In this document: piece after piece, positions 41,948 through 49,271 of the stretch
How the letters are laid out: each line of letters opens with the position of its first letter
Numbering within the stretch: the first letter of the stretch is position 1
Assembly: GCA_016720835.1 (NCBI GenBank)
Contig: JADKJW010000007.1
Location: 124,001-188,000, forward strand
Reading direction: 5' to 3'
Source of the DNA: Ignavibacteria bacterium
Lineage (GTDB): Bacteria; Bacteroidota; Ignavibacteria; SZUA-365
Length of the DNA: 64,000 nucleotides
Program-made: the position numbers and the translations under genes
Notes under the pieces: generated by a model
What the model was told of the DNA's origin: nothing
The model's input: the letters and a program-made list of their open reading frames with translations, nothing else
Databases searched by the model: none

Positions 41948-43324
41948 TCAGTACACCGCCGCGTAGTCCGCGAGCGGAATCAGCATTTCCCGGACGAGCA
42001 CGCCGGCGTGCTGCCAGTCGACGTCCTCCACGCGGCTGATGTTCGCGCAGAGATGGTCGAGGATGTCGTCCTGGATGCGACCGCGGCGCTGCGCGACGGC
42101 GTAGGGGACGCGGTGGAAGGACACCATCGAGTACTTCGGCACGAAGCGGTCCGGGAAGCGCTGCTCGAGCGCGAGTCCGACGGCCTTCGTGAGCAGGAAG
42201 TGCGCGTCCGTCACCCTGTCGCGCATCTCGATGAAATTCTCGAGCGCGAGATCGGCGATGGCGTCGGCATTGGGCTTGCGCAGTTCGTCGTACGCGCGGT
42301 ACACCTTGTCCCAGTCGGTGCCATGCCGGTTGATGCACTCGCTCAGGACGGTACAGTCCTCGAAGGCGCAATTCATGCCCTGCCCGAAGAAGGGCACGAT
42401 GGCGTGGCTCGCGTCGCCGAGCAGCGCCACGGTCCCGCCCGCATGCCAGGGACGACAGCGCACGGTTGCGAGCGAGCCGGTGGGGTTCGCGAAAAAGGTC
42501 TCCTCCAGCGTCGGCATGAGCGGGACGGCGTCGGGGAACTGGGCGGCGAAGAAATCCCGCACGCGCGCCGGCGTGTCCAGCGATGCGAAACTCTGTTCGC
42601 CCTCATGCGCAAGGAACAGCGTGCAGGTGAACGTCTTGTCGATGTTCGGCAGCGCGATCATCATGAACGCGTGCCGGGGCCAGATGTGCAGGGCGTCGGA
42701 CTCGAGCAGGAACTTTCCGCCCGGCCCGGCGGGGATGACGAGCTCCTTGTATCCGTGCTCGAGGATGTCCTCGGTGACGGTGAACCCGTCGAGGTTCTGC
42801 ATCTCGGCGCGGATCGCGGAGGCCGATCCGTCCGTGCCGATCACGGTGTCCGCCGTTGCGGTGTACTCGCGCCCGTCGGTCTCGTCGCGCAGCCGCACGG
42901 CGCCGCTCGCAAGGTCGATGCCGGTGCAGCGCTGCTGGAAATGGATGCGCACACCGGACTGGCTCTCGGCGAGATCCAGCAGGCGCATGTTCAGATCGGC
43001 GCGCGAAACGGAGTTGATCACCTCGGTGGCGTCCTTGCCGTACTGCGAGAACACGCGTTCGCCCGTCACCGCGTGAATCATGCGTCCCCGCATCGGGAGG
43101 AGTTTGGGCGCGATGTCGTCGAACAGCCCCACGTCCTTCAACGCATGGATGCCGCGCACCGAGAGGGCGAGATTGATCGAGCGCCCCGCGCTGATCTCCA
43201 CGGCGCGCATGTCGGGACGGCGTTCGTAGACGTCCACGCGGAACCCCTTCTTCGCGAGCGAGATGGCGAGCAGGGAGCCGGCGAGTCCCGCGCCGACGAG
43301 GATGATATGCGGTTGTTCGTTCAT
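41948..43324 (-). CDS. kmo: Kynurenine 3-monooxygenase
   Basis: 458 residues from ATG 43324. The frame is open far upstream but that part is antisense shadow of kynureninase. FAD-dependent hydroxylase converting kynurenine to 3-hydroxykynurenine. FAD site ILVGAGLAGSLLAISLAKKG (residues 8-27), ERRPDMR, and the GD motif LLGDASHAIVPFFGQGMNCA. The C-terminal helices (VSFHRVPYAVAQRRGRIQ) match the membrane-associating tail region of KMOs; whether it is membrane-bound here is unknown. 35 bases follow kynU. Confidence 0.93.
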   Translation of the reverse strand: MNEQPHIILVGAGLAGSLLAISLAKKGFRVDVYERRPDMRAVEISAGRSINLALSVRGIHALKDVGLFDDIAPKLLPMRGRMIHAVTGERVFSQYGKDATEVINSVSRADLNMRLLDLAESQSGVRIHFQQRCTGIDLASGAVRLRDETDGREYTATADTVIGTDGSASAIRAEMQNLDGFTVTEDILEHGYKELVIPAGPGGKFLLESDALHIWPRHAFMMIALPNIDKTFTCTLFLAHEGEQSFASLDTPARVRDFFAAQFPDAVPLMPTLEETFFANPTGSLATVRCRPWHAGGTVALLGDASHAIVPFFGQGMNCAFEDCTVLSECINRHGTDWDKVYRAYDELRKPNADAIADLALENFIEMRDRVTDAHFLLTKAVGLALEQRFPDRFVPKYSMVSFHRVPYAVAQRRGRIQDDILDHLCANISRVEDVDWQHAGVLVREMLIPLADYAAVY

Positions 43325-43359
43325 GCTGGTGCCGTGTGGATGGGAGCGTCGAATGGGCG

Positions 43360-44658
43360 TCAGCCGCAGCACTGCTCGACGCTGTCGTGAAAGAGGGCCG
43401 CGAAGCGCTGCGCGTCCGCGAAGGAATTGTACAGCGGCGCCGGGGCGACGCGAATGACATCGGGTTCGCGCCAGTCGCAGATCACGCCCTGTTCCGCCAG
43501 CCGCTGGAACACCGCGCGCCCGTTGCGCGCCACGTGCAGGGAGAGCTGCGCCCCGCGCTGCGCGGGGTCCGCGGGCGTGAGCACCGTCCACACGGGATGC
43601 GGACGGCGCAGCAGGAGGGACAGGAGATAGCCGGTGAGCGCGTCGCTCTTCGCGCGGATGGCCGTCATGCCGGCCTCGTCGAAAATATCCATCGACGCGC
43701 GCAACGGCGCCATGCTGAGAATCGGCGCGTTGCTGAGCTGCCAGCCCTCCGCGCCGGGAATGGCGCGGAAGTCCGGCCCCATGCGGAAGCGGCTCTCCTT
43801 GTCGTGTCCCCACCAGCCGGCGAAGCGCGGGAGTTCCGCGCGGCGCGCATGGCGCTCGTGCACGAAGCAGCCCGCCACGGCGCCGGGTCCGGCGTTCAGA
43901 TACTTGTACGAGCACCACACCGCGAAGTCCGCGTCCCAGTCGTGCAGGGCGAGCGGAACGTTGCCCGCGGCGTGCGCGAGGTCGAAGCCGACGGCGATGC
44001 CGTGCCGGCGGGCCGCGGCGGCGATGGCGCGCATGTCCATCAGCTGTCCGGTGTAGTAGTTCACGCCTCCCAGCAGTACGAGCGCGATGCGGCCGGCCTC
44101 GCGATCGATCCGCTCGAGAATGTCCGCGGTGCGCAGGCAGTGCTCGCCCTCGCGCGGCGCGACGTCGATGCGCGCCTGTTCGGGATCGTAGCCGTGGTGA
44201 CGGATCTGCGAGTCGACGGCGTACTGGTCGGAAGGGAAGGCCATGTGCTCGATCAGAATCGCGTTGCGCTGCGCCGTCGGCCGGTAGAAGGAGACCAGCA
44301 TCAGGTGGAGATTCACCGTGAGACTGTTCATCACCACCACTTCGCCGGGGAGGGCGCCCGCGAGACGCGCGGTCTGCGCCGTCAACAGTTCGTGATACGA
44401 CAGCCACGGATGGGCCGCGTGGAAATGCCCCTCGACGCCGAGCGCGGCCCAGTCGTCGAGTTCCTGCGCGATCATGCCGCGCGCGCTGCGCGGCTGCAGC
44501 CCGAGCGAATTCCCGCACAGGTAGATGGCGTCGCTGCCGTCGCGATGCGCGGGGATGTGGAAGCGCTCGCGGAAACGCGCGAGCGGATCGTCCCGGTCCA
44601 GCGCGAGGGCATGGTCGAGGGTGTCGGGGAAGATCGTTTCGGGGTTGTGCTGCATCAT
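43360..44658 (-). CDS. kynU: Kynureninase
   Basis: 432 residues. PLP enzyme that cleaves (3-hydroxy)kynurenine into (3-hydroxy)anthranilate and alanine. Landmarks: YLCGNSLGLQPRSA, VVMNSLTVNLHLMLVSFYRP, GFDLAHAAGNVPLALHDW and the PLP-lysine motif WCSYKYLNAGPGAVAG. The start ATG overlaps the upstream cyclase stop by four bases (ATGA), indicating translational coupling. With KMO present the substrate is probably 3-hydroxykynurenine. Confidence 0.95.
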   Translation of the reverse strand: MMQHNPETIFPDTLDHALALDRDDPLARFRERFHIPAHRDGSDAIYLCGNSLGLQPRSARGMIAQELDDWAALGVEGHFHAAHPWLSYHELLTAQTARLAGALPGEVVVMNSLTVNLHLMLVSFYRPTAQRNAILIEHMAFPSDQYAVDSQIRHHGYDPEQARIDVAPREGEHCLRTADILERIDREAGRIALVLLGGVNYYTGQLMDMRAIAAAARRHGIAVGFDLAHAAGNVPLALHDWDADFAVWCSYKYLNAGPGAVAGCFVHERHARRAELPRFAGWWGHDKESRFRMGPDFRAIPGAEGWQLSNAPILSMAPLRASMDIFDEAGMTAIRAKSDALTGYLLSLLLRRPHPVWTVLTPADPAQRGAQLSLHVARNGRAVFQRLAEQGVICDWREPDVIRVAPAPLYNSFADAQRFAALFHDSVEQCCG

Positions 44659-45482
44659 GCGTGGTGGAGTTCTGTGACGGCGTAGAGCAGGGGTCTGCTC
44701 GGCGCGGCATCGGAGACGAAGGACGGAATCTGCAGATTCAGAAGGTACCGTCCATCGGCCGCCGTATCGGGGACAAAAATGAATTCGGTGATGGTCTTGA
44801 ACGATCTCCTCGCGGGATCCACGTGATGCGTGCCGGCGGGCAGATTCCAGTACACGCGATGCGCGCTGAGCATGCCGTCGTCCGCGGCGCGGTCGAGCGA
44901 GGGCACGTCCACCAGCAGATGCTCGACGCCGAGGTCGCGCAGCAGCCAGGCGCACTCCACCGACAGGAAGGGCGCGGGCTGCGCCGCGTAGTCGCGCGCG
45001 CGCTTGGCGTCGCTGTTCGGCAAGGTACGGATGAGCAGGGCGCGGTGAAAGGCGCTGTCGCTTCCCTCGAGCGCCGCGCGCAGGGCGGCGGCGGTGATGA
45101 TTTCGTCCGCCTCGTCCTTCACGAGGAGATAGCCTTCGTTGCTCTCGAGGGCGCGGGTCACGGGGACGCTCGCGAGCGTCGCGGGAATGAAGGCTTCGCG
45201 CAGCGTCTCGTGCACGGAGATGCGCGCGTCGCTGAGGTGCCCGACGCATTCGGTGTGCGTGCCGTTGCAGTGCGGGATCAGCCGCAGCTCCTCGAAATTG
45301 CAGCTGCCGCCTTCGCGGGTGTCGCCCACGGTGGCGCCCGCCCGCACGGCTTCCGCGCCCGCCGCGGCGACGCCGTACGCGTTGGGTTGCGCCCCGTGGA
45401 AGTCCAGCGCGATGGAACAATCGACGGGCTGCGCGCTGTCGATCGCGAAGTGCCTGCCGCCGATGATGAAGGTGAGTTGCAT
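44655..45482 (-). CDS. Cyclase-family (PF04199) protein, likely N-formylkynurenine formamidase
   Basis: 275 residues from ATG 45482 (alternative ATG 45500 adds six residues; neither has a clear ribosome site). Metal-dependent cyclase/KynB family: the motif HCNGTHTECVGH (about residues 76-87) is the HGTHxDxxxH-type zinc site, with Glu in place of Asp. The protein is longer than classical KynB (about 210) and resembles the larger cyclase branch. Formamidase activity is inferred from its place between the kynureninase and ACMSD genes; no other formamidase is in the cluster. Confidence 0.75.
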   Translation of the reverse strand: MQLTFIIGGRHFAIDSAQPVDCSIALDFHGAQPNAYGVAAAGAEAVRAGATVGDTREGGSCNFEELRLIPHCNGTHTECVGHLSDARISVHETLREAFIPATLASVPVTRALESNEGYLLVKDEADEIITAAALRAALEGSDSAFHRALLIRTLPNSDAKRARDYAAQPAPFLSVECAWLLRDLGVEHLLVDVPSLDRAADDGMLSAHRVYWNLPAGTHHVDPARRSFKTITEFIFVPDTAADGRYLLNLQIPSFVSDAAPSRPLLYAVTELHHA

Positions 45483-45508
45483 GGCGTGGGGGGAATGCAT
45501 TGCGCGCG

Positions 45509-46561
45509 TCAGGCTCGCAGACGGACGGCATCCGCCGCCGCGGCGAGATAGGGGGCGGCGTCCACGCCGAGCCAGCGGAAGGCGTTGTCGGCGAGCAGCT
45601 TGCGTTTGAGGCCGGGGTCGAACTCCGCGACCGACTCGATGAGGGCGCCGGGCTCCTGCTCGCCGAGCGGAAACGGATAATCGGATCCCATCATCACAAA
45701 ATCCTCGCCCGCGAGCGCGACGATGTGGCGGAGCATGTACGGATCGTGCACGAGCGCGTCGAGGTAGAAGCTGCCGAAGGCGTCGCGCGGATTCGAGGGA
45801 TGGTCGATCGCGACGAGGTCGGGCCGCACGCGCCAGCCGTGCTCGATGCGGCCGATGGTCGCGGGGAAGGATCCGCCGCCGTGCGCGAAGCAGACGCGCA
45901 GCGCGGGCAGGCGCTCCAGCACGCCGCCGAAGATCATCGAGCAGATCGCGAGCGAGGATTCGGCGGGCATGCCGACCAGCCAGGGCAGCCAGTGCCGCTG
46001 CATGCGCTCCTTGCCCATCATGTCCCAGGGATGCACGAACACGGCGGCGCCGAGCTCCGCCGCGGCCTCGAAGACGGGGAAGAGCGCGGGATCGTTCAGG
46101 TTCCAGTCGTTCACGTGCGAGCCGATCTCGACGCCGGCGAGACCCAGTTCGCGCACGCAGCGTTCCAGCTCGCGCACCGCGAGGTCCGGCGCCTGCAGCG
46201 GCAGGGTGCCGAGTCCGATGAAGCGCCCGGGCCGCGCCGCGACGACGGAGGCGATGTGGTCGTTGAGCAGGCGCGAGAGGTCGAGCGTGTCCGCGGGCTT
46301 CGCCCAGTAGGAGAACATCACGGGCACGGTGGAGAGCACCTGCACGCCCACGCCGTGCCGGTCGCAGTCGGCGACGCGGGTCGGCGCGTCCCAGGTGTTC
46401 GCCTCCACGCGGCGGAAGAACTTCCCGTCGATGAGCATGTGCGCGCAGCCCGGACCATGCTCCTCGAGTTGCACGAAACCGCCGTAGCCGTAGCGCTCCT
46501 TCAGATCCGGCCACGCGGGCGGAAGGATGTGCGTGTGCGTATCGACCTTGAAGAACGGCAT
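45509..46561 (-). CDS. 2-amino-3-carboxymuconate-6-semialdehyde decarboxylase
   Basis: 350 residues from ATG 46561. Zinc amidohydrolase-fold decarboxylase that turns ACMS into 2-aminomuconate semialdehyde, steering carbon away from quinolinate/NAD. Landmarks: KVDTHTHILPPAWPDL (metal HxH), ERYGYGGFV, VLSTVPVMFSYWAKP, FVHPWDMMG, CFAHGGGSFPATIGR and the catalytic aspartate in GSDYPFPLGEQEPG, all as in characterised ACMSDs. 35 bases follow the dioxygenase stop. Confidence 0.94.
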   Translation of the reverse strand: MPFFKVDTHTHILPPAWPDLKERYGYGGFVQLEEHGPGCAHMLIDGKFFRRVEANTWDAPTRVADCDRHGVGVQVLSTVPVMFSYWAKPADTLDLSRLLNDHIASVVAARPGRFIGLGTLPLQAPDLAVRELERCVRELGLAGVEIGSHVNDWNLNDPALFPVFEAAAELGAAVFVHPWDMMGKERMQRHWLPWLVGMPAESSLAICSMIFGGVLERLPALRVCFAHGGGSFPATIGRIEHGWRVRPDLVAIDHPSNPRDAFGSFYLDALVHDPYMLRHIVALAGEDFVMMGSDYPFPLGEQEPGALIESVAEFDPGLKRKLLADNAFRWLGVDAAPYLAAAADAVRLRA

Positions 46562-46596
46562 CAGCGGGATTCCCGTATCGGTGAAGGCCGCGGCGC

Positions 46597-47121
46597 TCAG
46601 GCGCGCGGCGCGGGAACGTCCATCACCGCGCCGCAGGAACGGCAGGTGCGCTTGTCGAGCGACGCCCAGAAGTCCGCCATCAACGGCGGGAGCTGCGTCA
46701 CGATGTTGGCGACGGCCACGCGCTCCTCGTGCAGCTGCGTGCCGCACTGCTCGCAGAACCACAGGAAGCCGTCCAGCTCCTCCGGTTTGCGCCTGCGCTC
46801 GATGACGAGGCCCACGGTGTCGGGCCCGCGCTGCGGCGAATGCGGCGTGCGCGCGGGAAGAAGGAAGATGTCGCCCTCGCGGATGTCCACGTCGCGCGAG
46901 ACGCCGCCGTCCATGATCTTCAGCACGATGTCGCCTTCGATCTGATAGAAGAACTCCTCGCCGTCGTTGACGTGGTAGTCCTTGCGCGCGTTCGGCCCGC
47001 CGACCACCATGATCATGAACTCGGCGTCCTCGAACACGAGCTTGTTGCCGACGGGCGGCTTCAGCAGGTGACGGTGCTCGTCGATCCAGCGGCGGAAGGG
47101 GATGGCGGTCAGGCTGTACAT
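46597..47121 (-). CDS. 3-hydroxyanthranilate 3,4-dioxygenase
   Basis: 174 residues, bacterial type. The ATG at 47121 has AAGGAGCA nine bases upstream. Cupin Fe(II) dioxygenase opening the ring of 3-hydroxyanthranilate to ACMS. Catalytic metal ligands lie in DYHVNDGEEFFYQIEGD (His, Glu) and ARTPHSPQR (His). A second, rubredoxin-like metal site is formed by CEQC and CRSC near the C-terminus, typical of the bacterial enzymes. Substrate-binding arginines are in NARKDYH and PHSPQR. Confidence 0.95.
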   Translation of the reverse strand: MYSLTAIPFRRWIDEHRHLLKPPVGNKLVFEDAEFMIMVVGGPNARKDYHVNDGEEFFYQIEGDIVLKIMDGGVSRDVDIREGDIFLLPARTPHSPQRGPDTVGLVIERRRKPEELDGFLWFCEQCGTQLHEERVAVANIVTQLPPLMADFWASLDKRTCRSCGAVMDVPAPRA

Positions 47122-47161
47122 GGGGCTGCTCCTTGCGGCGCGCGCGGGGCGGGGCGCGCGC

Positions 47162-47584
47162 TCACTCTATCGTGGCGATGCATTTGAGTTCGATGGCGAT
47201 GGGCGTGGGGAGACGGCTGATCTCCACCGTCGTGCGGCAGGGTTGAGTGTCCGTGAAATACTCGGCGTAGACGCGGTTGTAGGTCGCGAAGTCGGCCTGC
47301 ATGTTCGTCAGGAAGACGGTGACGTCCACGAGGCGCTCCCAGCTCGACCCTGCCTCTTCGAGAATGGTCTTGACGTTGTGAAAGACCGACCGGCATTGCG
47401 CCTCGATGTCGTAGGAACGGATGTTCCCTTCCGGATCGAGCACGGCGCCGGGAATGACGGCGCTGCCGCGCTCGCGCGGTCCGACGCCCGAGAGAAACAG
47501 CAGGTTGCCGACGCGGCGCGCGTGCGGGTAGGCGCCCACCGGTTCCGGGGCGGAGGAGGAATACAGGACCTGGTCGTCGCTCAT
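47162..47584 (-). CDS. Rid (YjgF/YER057c) family protein, probable 2-aminomuconate deaminase
   Basis: 140 residues. Rid fold with GNLLFLSGVGPRERGS, the conserved SWERLVDVTVFLTNM, and the ligand-binding arginine in CRTTVEISRLPTPIAIEL. Generic RidA proteins hydrolyse enamines/imines. In meta-cleavage clusters for 2-aminophenol, nitrobenzoate or tryptophan, a Rid-family member (AmnD type) deaminates 2-aminomuconate to 4-oxalocrotonate. Location between the dehydrogenase and HAAO genes supports that specific role. Confidence 0.85.
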   Translation of the reverse strand: MSDDQVLYSSSAPEPVGAYPHARRVGNLLFLSGVGPRERGSAVIPGAVLDPEGNIRSYDIEAQCRSVFHNVKTILEEAGSSWERLVDVTVFLTNMQADFATYNRVYAEYFTDTQPCRTTVEISRLPTPIAIELKCIATIE

Positions 47585-47607
47585 GGGGTGTGCCGTGGGA
47601 AAGGGGT

Positions 47608-49053
47608 TCAGTCAGGAAAACGGATGCAGACGTTTTTGGGTTCCGTGAAGAAGCGCATGGCCTCCCAGCCGCCCTCGCGGCCGACGCCCGAACTCTTCAT
47701 GCCGCCGAAGGGCGTGCGCAGATCGCGCAGCATCCAGCAGTTGATCCACACGATGCCGCAGGCGACGTCCCGCGCCATGCGCTGCGCGCGCGCGATGTCC
47801 TGCGTCCAGACGCTGGCGGCGAGACCGTACGGTGTGCTGTTGACGGCCGCGAGCAGCTCGGCTTCGCTGTCGAAGGGGATGATGGTGACGACGGGACCGA
47901 AGATCTCCTCCTGGTTCGTGCGGCAGAGGGGGCCGAGTCCCGTGATGACGGTCGGCGCGACGAAGAAGCCGTCCGCGCAGCGTCCCTCGAGACGCACCCG
48001 TTCCCCGCCGCAGAGCACGGTGCCGCCCTCCTCGATCGCGAGATCGACATACGAGAGCACCTTCTCCATGTGCGCCCGCGAAACGACGGCGCCCTGGCGC
48101 GTGGCGTCGTCGAGCGGATCGCCGACCACGAGCGCGCGCACGCGTTCGAGGAAGGCGTCGGTGAAGCGATCGAGCAGCGGCCGTTCGACGAAGAGCCGCG
48201 AGCCGCACAGGCAGATTTCGCCCTGGTTCGAAAAGGACGAGCGCACGACGGTGTCGATCATCGCGTCGAAGTCGCAATCCGCGAAGACGACCGTGGGATT
48301 CTTTCCGCCGAGTTCGAGCGAGAGTTTCTTGAACATCGGCGCGGCGACGCGCGCGATGTCGGCCCCCGTCTTCGTGCCTCCCGTGAAGGAGATCGCGCCG
48401 ATGGCGGGATGCGCGGTGATGGCCGCCCCCACGGTGGCGCCGCGGCCGTGCACGATGTTGAGCACGCCCGGCGGCAGGCCGGCGTCGATGCAGAGCTGCG
48501 ACAGCATGTGCGCGGTGACGGGCGTGATTTCGGACGGCTTGGCGACGACGCAGTTCCCCGTCGCGAGCGCGGGGGCGATTTTCCACGTGAAGAGGTACAG
48601 CGGCAGATTCCACGGCGAGATGCAGCCCGCGATGCCCGCGGGGCGCCGCAGCGTGTAGTTGATGACGTTCTCGCTGGACGTGTGCGACTCGCTCGCGAAA
48701 TGCAGCGCGGCGGTTCCGAAGAAATGGAAGTTCTGCGATGCGCGCGGGATGTCGAGGCTGCGCGCCAGCCACAGGGGCTTGCCGGTGTCGGTCGATTCGG
48801 CCAGCGCCAGCGCATCCGCGTGCTCGTCGATGAGCGCCGCGACGCGCAGCAGCAGATCGCAGCGCTCGCGCGCGTGCATCGCCGCCCATACGGGAGCGGC
48901 CTCCGCCGCTGCCGCCACCGCCGCGTCGACGTCCACGGCTCCGGAATCCGGGATACGCGAATACACCGCACCGGTCGCGGGTTCGATGTTGTCGATGTAT
49001 GCTCCGGCGGCGGGCGCCGTCAACGCGCCGCCGATGTAATTCTGCAGAGTCAT
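47608..49053 (-). CDS. 2-aminomuconate 6-semialdehyde dehydrogenase (ALDH8-like)
   Basis: 481 residues from ATG 49053; an ATG 12 codons upstream is possible but adds only basic sequence. NAD-dependent aldehyde dehydrogenase. Catalytic Glu in LELGGKNPTVVF and catalytic Cys in QGEICLCGSRLFVE; SPWNLPLYLFTWKIAPALATGNCVVAKPSE is the NAD-binding segment. The sequence type (AmnC/XylG, ALDH8) and gene context indicate oxidation of 2-aminomuconate semialdehyde to 2-aminomuconate. First gene of the eight-gene operon, about 90 bases after a candidate promoter. Confidence 0.92.
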   Translation of the reverse strand: MTLQNYIGGALTAPAAGAYIDNIEPATGAVYSRIPDSGAVDVDAAVAAAAEAAPVWAAMHARERCDLLLRVAALIDEHADALALAESTDTGKPLWLARSLDIPRASQNFHFFGTAALHFASESHTSSENVINYTLRRPAGIAGCISPWNLPLYLFTWKIAPALATGNCVVAKPSEITPVTAHMLSQLCIDAGLPPGVLNIVHGRGATVGAAITAHPAIGAISFTGGTKTGADIARVAAPMFKKLSLELGGKNPTVVFADCDFDAMIDTVVRSSFSNQGEICLCGSRLFVERPLLDRFTDAFLERVRALVVGDPLDDATRQGAVVSRAHMEKVLSYVDLAIEEGGTVLCGGERVRLEGRCADGFFVAPTVITGLGPLCRTNQEEIFGPVVTIIPFDSEAELLAAVNSTPYGLAASVWTQDIARAQRMARDVACGIVWINCWMLRDLRTPFGGMKSSGVGREGGWEAMRFFTEPKNVCIRFPD

Positions 49054-49147
49054 CTGTTTTCTTCGCTGCAATCGCGGAAGCGGCGGCATCGGCGCGCGCC
49101 TGCGCGGAAGGTGGGCGAGTGCGTGGTGCTGAAAAGTGAACTGACCT

Positions 49148-49178
49148 TCAAGATACGTCCGCACGGCAAAAGCGCAAA
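49148..49178 (-). promoter_or_regulatory. Candidate promoter of the kynurenine operon
   Basis: Minus strand: TTTG (49175-49178), 19 nt, TATCTTGA (49148-49155). It predicts a leader of about 90 nt before the dehydrogenase ATG at 49053. No regulator gene or obvious operator palindrome is adjacent, so control by tryptophan cannot be read from sequence. Confidence 0.4.
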
Positions 49179-49271
49179 ATGCGCCCATGCACCGTGTCCG
49201 TGTCACGCGAACATGCCCGCGGGAACGTCGCTCGGAGGTCCGGGAATGCCCGTCCGCGGGGCGCGGCCGAG

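Noticed and set aside
39702..42371. 889-residue minus-strand frame across rsmB, kynA and kmo
   Set aside because: Wrong frame relative to three well-recognised genes; arginine-rich composition.
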